A stretch of 7,594 nt of DNA from Betaproteobacteria bacterium RIFCSPLOWO2_02_FULL_68_150 (GCA_001771975.1 MERE01000084.1:1-7594); one strand, 5' to 3'; positions 1-6,667 are shown, counted from the first letter of the stretch. The notes: generated from the letters alone by a model not told the origin. Numbers and translations: made by a program.

Positions 1-86
1 GCCGGGTGCTGGAGATGCCGGAGCAGTATCTGTGGATGCACAAGCGCTTCAAGACCCGCCCTCCGGGCGAAGCGAGGTTCTACTGA
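1..86 (+). CDS. Lipid A biosynthesis acyltransferase (LpxL/HtrB family), C-terminal end only
   Basis: Frame 3 from the left edge reads RVLEMPEQYLWMHKRFKTRP and ends in ...GEARFY before TGA at 84-86. The PEQYLW-H-RFKTRP signature is the conserved C-terminus of the membrane-associated Kdo-lipid A lauroyl/myristoyl acyltransferases, which add a secondary acyl chain to lipid A on the cytoplasmic face of the inner membrane. Only about 27 residues are visible, so LpxL, LpxM and LpxP cannot be told apart and the catalytic HX4D motif lies outside the window. The next gene begins inside or directly at its stop codon, which suggests one operon. The family call is firm; the subtype is not. Confidence 0.85.
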   Translation, partial: RVLEMPEQYLWMHKRFKTRPPGEARFY

Positions 87-1018
87 AAAATCTGCGTACC
101 GCCGCAATCGGCGTCGGTTACATGGGGCGCTTTCATGCCCAGAAGCTCGCCGCGAGCTACGCCGCCGACCTGATTGCGGTGGTGGATGCGGACGCCGCGC
201 GCGCGCGTGAGGTGGCGTCGGAACTCGGTTGCGCCGCCGAAACGGATTTTCGGCGGCTGCTCGGCAGGGTCGACGCCGTCAGTGTCGCCGTGCCCACCGA
301 GCGGCACCACGAGGTCGTGGGCGCGTGCCTCGACGCCGGCGTGCACGTGCTGGTCGAGAAGCCGCTGGCCCGCTCGGTGGCCGAGGCCGATGACCTGCTC
401 GCGCGGGCTGCGGCGCGGGGTCTGGTGCTTCAGGTAGGACACCTGGAGCGCTTCAATCCGGCGTTTCGCGCCCTGGCGGCCGAGCCGGGACGGGCGCTTT
501 TCATCGACATCGAGCGCCTTGCGCCCTTCAAGGCGCGAGGCACCGACGTCGACGTGGTGCTCGACCTCATGATCCACGATCTTGACCTGGTACTGGCGCT
601 CGCCAAAGCCGAGGTCGAGGCGGTGAGCGCCTGCGGCTTTCGCGTGCTCACCGACGCGATCGACATCGCCAACGCGCGCATCGAGTTCGCCGACGGTTGC
701 GTGGCCAGCGTTTCCGCGAGCCGCGTCAGCCAGGCCGCGGTGCGCAAGCTGCGCGTGTTCCGGCAGGACCTGTACGTCTCGGCGGACCTTCAGGGGCACC
801 GGCTGAGGCACGTGCGCCGGGAGCCCGGTGGCATTCGCGAAACCGAGACGCGCTTCGAGCGCGCCGACGCGCTGCGCCTGCAATCCGATGCGTTTCTGCA
901 TGCGGTGCGCGAGGGCAGCGCGCCCGAAGTGAGCGCTGCCGAGGGCCGCCGCGCTCTCGATCTGGCGCTGCGCGTCGGCGGCCTGATCGGCGCGCGGCTG
1001 GAGCGCCTGCGGCAATGA
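32..1018 (+). CDS. Gfo/Idh/MocA-family NAD(P)-dependent oxidoreductase
   Basis: This is a soluble two-domain sugar dehydrogenase-type protein. Counting from GTG 32, the N-terminal Rossmann fold carries GVGYMG at residues 27-32 and the family EKP motif at 109-111, whose Lys110 is the usual catalytic/cofactor residue. LQVGHLERFNP follows at about 133-143, and DxxxH (Asp178, His182) sits in the substrate domain. Length is normal for the family. Start: GTG 32 has GGAG at 20-23 but lies within the acyltransferase gene and adds about 20 unconserved residues. CTG 83 has GAGG at 74-77, overlaps the upstream TGA as CTGA, and starts the protein just before its first beta strand. I report the canonical codon; the later start is possible. 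The 3' end overlaps dapF by ATGA. The substrate is unknown. Lying beside a lipid A gene, it could be a nucleotide-sugar 3-dehydrogenase like GnnA, but this is inference. Confidence 0.88.
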   Translation: MDAQALQDPPSGRSEVLLKNLRTAAIGVGYMGRFHAQKLAASYAADLIAVVDADAARAREVASELGCAAETDFRRLLGRVDAVSVAVPTERHHEVVGACLDAGVHVLVEKPLARSVAEADDLLARAAARGLVLQVGHLERFNPAFRALAAEPGRALFIDIERLAPFKARGTDVDVVLDLMIHDLDLVLALAKAEVEAVSACGFRVLTDAIDIANARIEFADGCVASVSASRVSQAAVRKLRVFRQDLYVSADLQGHRLRHVRREPGGIRETETRFERADALRLQSDAFLHAVREGSAPEVSAAEGRRALDLALRVGGLIGARLERLRQ

Positions 1019-1824
1019 GACGCCTCGCGTTCAGCAAGATGGAAGGGGCGGGCAACGATTTTGTCGTTGTCGACGCCACGACGGAGCCGTTCATACTCGA
1101 TGCGGCGCAGCTGCGCCGCATCGCCGACCGGCACTTTGGCATCGGCTGCGACCAGATTCTCGTCGTCGAGCCGGCGCGCGGATCCGATGCCGATTTCCGC
1201 TACCGCGTCTTCAATGCCGACGGCGGCGAGGTGGAGCAGTGCGGCAACGGGGCGCGCTGCTTCGTCAAGTTCGTGCACGCGCGCGGGCTCACCGCGAAGA
1301 GCGAGATCCGGGTCGAAACCCTGGCCGGAGTGATCTCGCCGCGGCTGGAAGCGGACGGCGAGGTGAGCGTCGACATGGGGCTGCCGCGGCTGGAGGCGCC
1401 GCTCGTGCAGACGATCGATATCGACGGGGCACCGCTGGAGGTCGTAATACTTTCGATGGGGAACCCCCATGCCGTGCAGCAGGTGGCCGACGTCGACCAC
1501 GCGCCGGTTGCGAGCCAGGGTCCGCGCATCGAGCATCACCCGAGGTTTCCGCACCGGGTCAACGCGGGATTCATGCAGGTGCTCGACCGGCACGCGATCC
1601 GGCTGCGCGTGTACGAGCGCGGCGCCGGAGAGACGCTCGCCTGCGGCACCGGCGCCTGCGCCGCAGTGGTGAGCGGCGTCGCGGGCGGGCTGCTCGATTC
1701 GCCGGTGAGGGTCGAGATGCGCGGCGGCACGTTGACGGTGTCTTGGGCGGGGGAGGACAATTCCGTCTGGATGAAGGGTCCCGCACGCGCGGTGTTCGAG
1801 GGGGTCATCGAGCTCGAGGGATAG
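1015..1824 (+). CDS. dapF: Diaminopimelate epimerase
   Basis: DapF interconverts LL- and meso-2,6-diaminopimelate in the cytoplasm, supplying the peptidoglycan cross-linking residue and the lysine precursor. The 269-residue product has the normal family length. It shows KMEGAGNDF at residues 8-16, the first catalytic cysteine in EQCGNGARC (Cys76), the GNPH motif at 149-152, and the second catalytic cysteine in ERGAGETLACGTGAC (Cys210). The two cysteines form the usual PLP-independent acid/base pair. ATG 1015 overlaps the preceding stop as ATGA and begins at the typical MRRLAFSKM-type N-terminus, with GGAG at 1000-1003. The pilus-like block follows after only 36 bases, where DUF484 and xerC often follow dapF in related bacteria (from memory). 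The gene appears intact. Confidence 0.97.
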   Translation: MRRLAFSKMEGAGNDFVVVDATTEPFILDAAQLRRIADRHFGIGCDQILVVEPARGSDADFRYRVFNADGGEVEQCGNGARCFVKFVHARGLTAKSEIRVETLAGVISPRLEADGEVSVDMGLPRLEAPLVQTIDIDGAPLEVVILSMGNPHAVQQVADVDHAPVASQGPRIEHHPRFPHRVNAGFMQVLDRHAIRLRVYERGAGETLACGTGACAAVVSGVAGGLLDSPVRVEMRGGTLTVSWAGEDNSVWMKGPARAVFEGVIELEG

Positions 1825-1848
1825 GGGCTCGCCGCGCGCGCCCTGCTC

Positions 1849-1853
1849 GGAGG
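1849..1853 (+). promoter_or_regulatory. Strong Shine-Dalgarno for the PilM/PilN-like gene
   Basis: GGAGG lies 7 bases before ATG 1861. It is the strongest such site in the forward gene run and fixes this start. It sits in the only real gap (1825-1860) between forward genes. The gap shows no convincing terminator or promoter, so read-through from dapF is likely. Confidence 0.75.
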
Positions 1854-1860
1854 TTTCCGG

Positions 1861-3363
1861 ATGCGGCTCGTTGTCTACTTCACCGCCGCCGAACGCCGCG
1901 TGCTGCGCTGGTCGGGCAGGGAGCTGCGTCCCGAAGCCCGTTTTGACGCAGACGATGCCGGGCTCGCCGGGTTCCGGGAGTATCTGTGCCGTCGCGACGG
2001 TGCGGTGGTCACGCTGGTCGCCGACGTCGCCGGCGAGGAATTCCACGAAGAGCAGATTCCGTACCTGCGCGGCAATGATCGGGAGGCGATCATCCAGAGG
2101 CGCCTCGCGCAGCGCTTTCGGGAGACGCGGCTTGCGGCGGCGCTGCCGCTCGGTCGCATCGAAACCGAGCGCAGCAACGAACGGCTGCTGCTCGCCTCGT
2201 TTTCCAATGCGCGGCCGTTCGACGCCTGGCTCGATGCGCTCGCCGCCTCGGGCGCCAGGCTCGCGGGGGTGTATTCGACGGCGCTGCTCGTTCCGGCGCT
2301 CGTGCCGCGCAGCGACCGGCAGCGCTGCATCGTCCTGAGCGTGCATGCCACCGGGCTGCGCGAGTGCTATCTGGAGCAGGAGCGATTGAGGTTCGCGCGC
2401 TTCGAGAGTATTCAGGCCGCGACCCCGGACGAGTACGCCGTGCGCGCCCGCACGGAAATCGAGCGCTTGGCGCAGTATCTCGCGGCGCTGCGCGCGCTGC
2501 CAGCAGGCGCGCAGGCGCTGCCGGTGATCGTCATCGCGCGCGCCGCGCAACGCGCGTCGCTCGAACGGAGCCTGGTTTCGGACGCGCGCTTTGCGTTCCG
2601 CTTTCAAGATCTCGAGGAGGCCGCCCGCAGCCGCGGCATTCGGGGCGCTCCGCCCGACATGGGGGCCGAGCAGCTCGCGCTCGCGCTTGCGGCGACGAAG
2701 CCGCCGCGCGAGCAGTTCGCTCGCGCAACGGACCGGCGCGGCTTTCTGCAGTGGCGTCTGCAGCGCGCCTTGCTGGTCGCCGGCGCACTGGGGTTTTCGG
2801 CCTGCGCCGCGTATGCAGGAGTGCAATGGCTCGACGTGCTGGAGCTGCGCGACCAGGCTCGCGCACAACGCCAGGAGGTGCGCGAGGCGACCGAGCGCTA
2901 CCGGCGCATTGCCGCCGGCTTTCCGGCGGCTCCCACGAGCGCGGAAAACCTCAAGGCGACGGTGCAGGAGTTGCAGCGTATCGCTGCCCGTACCGCGCCG
3001 CCCGAGGCGGCGCTTGCGTATCTCGCCGCTGCGCTCGCGCAATGCCCGCAGGTCGAGCTCGAGGCCCTCGTCTGGAGCGTGAAACCGCTCTCTGTGCCGG
3101 ACCCGGGAGCGATGAATCGTCTGGCGCAGACGCTCGAAATCTCCGCGCGCATCGTGGCGACGCCAGGCGCGGACTTTCGCGCGGTGAATGCGCAGATCCA
3201 GCGCTTCGCGGCGGCGCTGCAGTCCGAACCGGCCTGGCAACTGGTGCGCTCTCAGTTGCCGTTTGACGCGACGTCGCAAGGCACGCTGGTGGGCGGCGAC
3301 GCCGGCGCGACGGCTGGCGAGGCGGCGCGTTTCGTGGTCGTGATTGCGCGGCCGCTCGGATGA
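1861..3363 (+). CDS. PilM-PilN fusion-type pilus/secretion assembly protein (MshI/GspL-like)
   Basis: The 500-residue product has a bitopic membrane layout. A cytoplasmic domain of about 290 residues is rich in alternating strands and helices, as in the actin-like PilM/GspL fold. One membrane segment follows at about 301-323 (ALLVAGALGFSACAAYAGVQWL). A charged coiled-coil-like stretch covers about 328-375, and a periplasmic PilN-like domain with a strand-forming end (ARFVVVIARPLG) closes the protein. This order matches MshI of MSHA pili and GspL of type II secretion, which connect the cytoplasmic ATPase to periplasmic partners. I see no clear nucleotide-binding motif, as is usual in GspL-type versions. 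The stop overlaps the next gene by ATGA, and that neighbour is PilO/GspM-like, which supports the call. Identification rests on architecture and neighbours rather than strong motifs, so whether it serves a pilus or a secretion machine is open. Confidence 0.72.
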   Translation: MRLVVYFTAAERRVLRWSGRELRPEARFDADDAGLAGFREYLCRRDGAVVTLVADVAGEEFHEEQIPYLRGNDREAIIQRRLAQRFRETRLAAALPLGRIETERSNERLLLASFSNARPFDAWLDALAASGARLAGVYSTALLVPALVPRSDRQRCIVLSVHATGLRECYLEQERLRFARFESIQAATPDEYAVRARTEIERLAQYLAALRALPAGAQALPVIVIARAAQRASLERSLVSDARFAFRFQDLEEAARSRGIRGAPPDMGAEQLALALAATKPPREQFARATDRRGFLQWRLQRALLVAGALGFSACAAYAGVQWLDVLELRDQARAQRQEVREATERYRRIAAGFPAAPTSAENLKATVQELQRIAARTAPPEAALAYLAAALAQCPQVELEALVWSVKPLSVPDPGAMNRLAQTLEISARIVATPGADFRAVNAQIQRFAAALQSEPAWQLVRSQLPFDATSQGTLVGGDAGATAGEAARFVVVIARPLG

Positions 3364-3968
3364 AGGTCGCCGAAATGCTCGCGCGCGCGCCCTGGCGGGC
3401 GGCTATCGTCGCTGTGCTGCTCGCGGCGTCGGGTGCAGCGCTGGTCATCGCGGCGCGTCAGGGGATTGTGCAGGCCAATCAACAGCTTCTCGCGGCGCAC
3501 GCGGAGCGCGCGCAGCTGCGCGAACAGCTGGTGCGCGTCACGCAGGACGAGCGCGAGGTGGGAGAGCGCGCCGACCTTTATCGCCGGCTCGTCGAATTGC
3601 ATGTCGTCGGTGCCGAGCGGCGCCTCGAATGGACCGAGTCGCTCGCGCGCATTCGCGAGCGGCGCCAGCTGGCCGAGCTGCGCTACCAGATTGCGCCACG
3701 CCGGCTGCTGCAGGCGCTGCCGGGAAAACCGGGCGGCGTGGACTCGTACGCCAGCACGATGAAGATCGAGATGGGATTGCTTCACGAAGGCGATCTGTTC
3801 CGTTTTCTGGAAGACCTGCGCGCCTCGGGCAACGCCTACTATGCGGTGAATCAATGCTCCGTCGCGCGCAGGACCCCGGCGGCGCCGGATGCGACCCTGG
3901 CGCCGCGCTTGCGGGCCGCGTGCGAGATCGACCTGATCACGATCCACGATGGAGGGTCGCGCACGTGA
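3360..3968 (+). CDS. PilO/GspM/MshJ-like inner-membrane alignment protein
   Basis: The product is 202 residues. A short cytoplasmic N-terminus is followed by one membrane helix at about 13-32 (RAAIVAVLLAASGAALVIAA), a Gln/Glu/Arg-rich coiled coil at about 36-105, and a small periplasmic domain with alternating strands and helices (MKIEMGLLHEGDLFRFLEDL at about 134-153, ending CEIDLITI). This is the standard layout of PilO, GspM and MshJ, which pair with PilN or GspL to form the periplasmic alignment complex. Cys166 and Cys188 could form a disulfide. ATG 3360 overlaps the upstream stop as ATGA, implying coupled translation and equal dosage with its likely partner. The end overlaps the next gene as GTGA. 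Sequence motifs in this family are weak, so the call rests on layout and position. Confidence 0.72.
   Translation: MKVAEMLARAPWRAAIVAVLLAASGAALVIAARQGIVQANQQLLAAHAERAQLREQLVRVTQDEREVGERADLYRRLVELHVVGAERRLEWTESLARIRERRQLAELRYQIAPRRLLQALPGKPGGVDSYASTMKIEMGLLHEGDLFRFLEDLRASGNAYYAVNQCSVARRTPAAPDATLAPRLRAACEIDLITIHDGGSRT
3951..3956 (+). promoter_or_regulatory. Shine-Dalgarno deciding the GTG start of the small exported protein
   Basis: GGAGGG lies 8 bases before GTG 3965, inside the end of the PilO-like gene. It supports the GTG start, which forms a GTGA overlap with the upstream stop and places a signal peptide directly at the N-terminus. Confidence 0.7.
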
Positions 3969-4279
3969 AACGGACGATCGCGCTGCTCGTTTTCCTGGCG
4001 CAATGTGCGCCCTGCGGGGCGCAGGAGCTGGGGCGGCTTTTTTTCTCGCCGGCGCAGCGCGACGCGCTCGATGCGCGGCGCAATGAGAAAGCTGCCCGCG
4101 CGCCGGCGGCGGCGCCGGTACGCATCGATGGCTACGTGCTGCGCTCCGGCGGTCGGCCGACGCTCTGGGTCAACGGCAGCGTGGAGCGCTCGAATCTGGC
4201 GGCCAAATCGGGAAGCACCCTGGATCACGCCGAGGCGCGCGACGTGATCGAAGATCGTCAGGTCAGGTTGAAACGCTGA
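3965..4279 (+). CDS. Small exported protein of a pilus-like locus (MshK/PilP-position)
   Basis: This 104-residue protein begins MKRTIALLVFLAQCAPCGAQ, a Sec signal peptide with likely cleavage after Ala19. The mature part opens with LGRLFFSPAQRDALDARR (22-39), then an Ala/Pro linker, then a strand-rich segment VRIDGYVLRSGGRPTLWVNG (52-71) and a basic end. The LGRLFF-P-QR-LD and V-GYV-RSGG-TVWVNG pattern recurs, as I recall, in short proteins next to PilO/MshJ genes in betaproteobacteria. By position it matches MshK, or the small periplasmic domain of PilP/GspC that contacts the secretin. The mature protein has no cysteine and no membrane segment. It starts at GTG by GTGA overlap, and its TGA shares one base with the next ATG (TGATG). 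Function is inferred from position only. Confidence 0.7.
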   Translation: MKRTIALLVFLAQCAPCGAQELGRLFFSPAQRDALDARRNEKAARAPAAAPVRIDGYVLRSGGRPTLWVNGSVERSNLAAKSGSTLDHAEARDVIEDRQVRLKR

Positions 4280-6012
4280 TGCGCGGCGGGGGTGCGCCGG
4301 CCGCCCAGAGGGGCGCAGTGCTGATGCTTGTCGCTGCGCTGCTGGCGGCAAGCCTGGCCTGGTTTGCGGTGAGCGTGCTCACGCGCTCGACCAGGAGTGC
4401 CGCCGAGAAGGAAGTGCGCACCGGCCAGGCCCTGGCGAAAGCCAGACACGCGCTGCTCGCCTACGTCGCGCATTACGCGGCCCGCAGCGATCACCAGGTT
4501 CCGGGCCGCCTGCCGTGCCCCGAGCCGCTCGCACCGCCCGCCGGCCAGGAGGGCGTGGCTGCGTCGCTGACCTGCAACAGCAATACCCAGGCGTATGTGG
4601 GGCGCCTGCCATGGCGAACGTTGGGCATCGAACAGTTGCGCGACGGTCACGGCGAACCGTTGTGGTACGTGCTCGGCCCGGGATTTCGTGCGGCGCCGAT
4701 CAATCCCGACAGCACGGGACGGCTGACGCTCGACGGAGTCGGCAATGCAGCGGTAGCGCTGATCGTGGCGCCCGGCGCGGCGATCGACAGCCTGCTCGAC
4801 CCGGAGGCGCCGCCGCCCGGTTGCGCGCGCAGGAACCAAAGCGCACTGCGCTATCCGGTTCCTTTTACGGCATTCGACCCGGGAAACTTCCTCGAGTGCG
4901 GCAACGTCACCGGAAGCTACCTCTCGACGGGCGATTCGAAATGGATCAACGACCGCGCCCTTGTGGTGAGCGCTGCAGGGCTGATGGCAGCGATCGCCGG
5001 TCCGGTGCTCGACCGCGTGCAGCGCGTTTTGGCGCCGGCAATCGCGGCGTGGGACGCAACCGAGTTCGCCTCGACCGGCAAGAGCTGGGGTGTGACCCAC
5101 GGGGCGCCGTTTCTGCCGTTTGCTTCCCGCTTCGGGGAGCCGTCCGCGAACGCCTACTGCGGCGAGGCGGGCGAGCGCGAAGGTTTGCCGCCCGTCGCGC
5201 CACGCGCCTCCACCGCGTGCGACACGGCGTGGAGCGGGGGTGCGTTGCCTCTCAGTAGGCTGGTCGGTCTGGGCTGTAGCCCCCTCGGCACGGAATTGCG
5301 CTGCCAGTTTCGCGCCAGCGGCGGCACGACGGCACCGGCAGCGCGAATCAACGCCGGTGCGCGGCGCGTCGCGGGGAGTTTTCGCGGCACCATCACGGCG
5401 GCGGACATCGGCGTCTCGCACGCCGGTGCCGCCGCGCTGACCCTGACGCTCTCGGCGAACACGGCCGACGCGAACGCGGTCATCGAGGTTTCGTGGCCGG
5501 CGAGCCTTGCCGCCGACGAAATCGTCAGCGTCTCGCTGCCCAATCTTCCCGATGCCCGCATTCTGTCGGATCCGCGGCTGGCCTGGTTCTACAACAACCA
5601 ATGGCAGCGCCATCTGTACTACGCGGTAGGCGCTGCAGCGACGGCCGGTGCGAGCGCGCGCTGCGATGCGTCGGGCGATCCCGGTTGCCTCGCCGTGTAT
5701 GGATTGCCCGCCGCCAGCGGAAACTTCTGGGATAAGCGGCTCGTTCTCGCGCTGATGGGTCGCGCGCTCTCGGGCCAATCACGCGGCTGCGGCTCGGACG
5801 CCAATGGCGATTCGATTCCGGACTGCGACGACCCGGCGCAATACCTCGAAGCGGAAAACGCTTCGATCAACGACCGCATATTCCGCGCCGATCTGCGCCT
5901 GCCCAATCCGAGCGCGGCCGCGTTGCCCTTGCCGCAATTCAACGATCGCGTGGCTGCGTGTCCGCTGCACTACATGCGCCAAGGCGGCGCGACGATTCAG
6001 ATCTGCGGTTGA
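4279..6012 (+). CDS. Large membrane-anchored pseudopilin-like protein (PilX/GspK-type N-terminus)
   Basis: The 577-residue product starts with a short basic leader (...AAQRG), then one hydrophobic helix at 13-34 and an amphipathic helix to about 66. This resembles the N-terminus of PilX/GspK-type minor pseudopilins, which lack the usual Glu5; a prepilin peptidase cut after Gly12 is possible. The large exported part carries GRLPCPE (76-82), GRLPWRTLG-LRDG-GEPLWY (108-130), WINDRALVVSAA (222-233), a Ser/Thr/Ala-rich beta stretch (about 340-425), WFYNNQWQRHLYYAV (436-450), RALSGQSRG (495-503), a calcium-loop-like DANGDSIPDCDD (507-518) and FNDRVAACP (554-562). I recognise this motif order from uncharacterised proteins in pilus-like loci of betaproteobacteria. 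Fourteen cysteines suggest periplasmic or surface disulfides. It is far larger than a normal pseudopilin, so it may be a tip or adhesin-like subunit. It starts by TGATG overlap. Confidence 0.66.
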   Translation: MRGGGAPAAQRGAVLMLVAALLAASLAWFAVSVLTRSTRSAAEKEVRTGQALAKARHALLAYVAHYAARSDHQVPGRLPCPEPLAPPAGQEGVAASLTCNSNTQAYVGRLPWRTLGIEQLRDGHGEPLWYVLGPGFRAAPINPDSTGRLTLDGVGNAAVALIVAPGAAIDSLLDPEAPPPGCARRNQSALRYPVPFTAFDPGNFLECGNVTGSYLSTGDSKWINDRALVVSAAGLMAAIAGPVLDRVQRVLAPAIAAWDATEFASTGKSWGVTHGAPFLPFASRFGEPSANAYCGEAGEREGLPPVAPRASTACDTAWSGGALPLSRLVGLGCSPLGTELRCQFRASGGTTAPAARINAGARRVAGSFRGTITAADIGVSHAGAAALTLTLSANTADANAVIEVSWPASLAADEIVSVSLPNLPDARILSDPRLAWFYNNQWQRHLYYAVGAAATAGASARCDASGDPGCLAVYGLPAASGNFWDKRLVLALMGRALSGQSRGCGSDANGDSIPDCDDPAQYLEAENASINDRIFRADLRLPNPSAAALPLPQFNDRVAACPLHYMRQGGATIQICG

Positions 6013-6053
6013 TCGATCCGATGCCGGCTCAGCGCCTGGCCTCCAGCAGCCGC

Positions 6054-6070
6054 GCGAGCGTCGCGCTCGC
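6054..6070. terminator. GC hairpin in the convergent junction, possible weak bidirectional terminator
   Basis: GCGAGCG (6054-6060) and CGCTCGC (6064-6070) form a perfect 7-base stem with a 3-base loop between the convergent pseudopilin and tetR genes. Neither side has a T-run, so it is not a standard intrinsic terminator. A second inverted repeat, GCGCCG (6091-6096) and CGGCGC (6102-6107), spans the tetR stop codon. The gap 6013-6097 holds nothing else I can recognise. Confidence 0.3.
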
Positions 6071-6097
6071 ACCAGCAGCTGCGATCTCGAGCGCCGA

Positions 6098-6667
6098 TTA
6101 CCGGCGCACCCTGCGGCCCTTGGCGGTGAGAAACGGGTCGACCAGCAGCTTGAGGCCCTCGCGGACGTACTCCTCGAGGCTGTAGCGCCGCCGGAAAGCC
6201 CAGTTCTTCAGCGCCCAGGCATGCGCGAAGTGCACGTACTGATAAACCAGCAGGGAGCCGTTCACACGATGCATGAAGCCCTGGCGGACGCATTCGCGCA
6301 GGCAGCCTTCGAGCAGCCGGTTGGTGCGCGTTTCGCCTTCCATGATGTAGCGCCGGCGCTCGGGGCGCAGCGATTTGGTCGAACGGTAGGTGAGCACGGT
6401 CGCCTCGCGCAGCCGGTCCACCACGCGGCAATAGGTGCGGATCGCGATGCGCAGCCGCTCGAGCGGATGCGCGATGCCTTCGAGCGACTGCGGAATCTCG
6501 CGCTCGTAGGTCTCGAGCACGTTCTTCAGCGACAGGAACAGCAGGTCGTCCTTCTCGCGGAAATACTGGTACACGAGGCCGACGCTGATGCCCGCTTCGC
6601 GCGCGATGCTCTGAATGGTGGTGCTGTAGTAGCCCTGCTCGGAAAACAGCTTCACCGCCGCGCGCAC
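6098..6667 (-). CDS. TetR/AcrR-family transcriptional regulator
   Basis: This is a ligand-responsive DNA-binding repressor. Counting from GTG 6667, the helix-turn-helix covers about 16-43 (TTIQSIAREAGISVGLVYQY, then FREKDDLL), the standard TetR pattern. The remaining roughly 145 helical residues form the effector/dimer domain. The start is doubtful. The frame stays open upstream and reads DPRLVEARRGEIV just before RAAVKLF, which looks like the proper first helix of a TetR protein. No ATG, GTG or TTG exists in that frame between 6667 and the stop at 6803-6805, only CTG at 6692-6694 and 6737-6739. The gene probably starts at one of those CTG codons, or the 5' end carries a frameshift. It lies just downstream of the crotonase-like gene on the same strand and may regulate that acyl-CoA unit; the effector would then be an acyl-CoA or its acid (inference). 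Confidence 0.88.
   Translation of the reverse strand: MRAAVKLFSEQGYYSTTIQSIAREAGISVGLVYQYFREKDDLLFLSLKNVLETYEREIPQSLEGIAHPLERLRIAIRTYCRVVDRLREATVLTYRSTKSLRPERRRYIMEGETRTNRLLEGCLRECVRQGFMHRVNGSLLVYQYVHFAHAWALKNWAFRRRYSLEEYVREGLKLLVDPFLTAKGRRVRR

Noticed and set aside
1809..1831. CGAGC/GCTCG inverted repeat after dapF as a terminator
   Set aside because: Only a 5-base stem with a 13-base loop and no T-run; the following gene lies 36 bases on and is probably co-transcribed.
790..3279. Very long open frame on the - strand (about 829 codons)
   Set aside because: It lies antisense to dapF and the PilM/PilN-like gene, whose motifs are clear. Its product is Arg/Ala/His-rich with no family pattern, as expected for a shadow frame in GC-rich DNA.
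3998..4018. Lipoprotein signal (LAQC) in the small exported protein
   Set aside because: Gln at the -1 position does not fit a lipobox, and a Sec cleavage after Ala19 explains the N-terminus better.
4258..5778. Long - strand open frame opposite the pseudopilin-like gene
   Set aside because: Arg-rich low-complexity product with no start context or recognisable domain; the + strand frame has clear family motifs.
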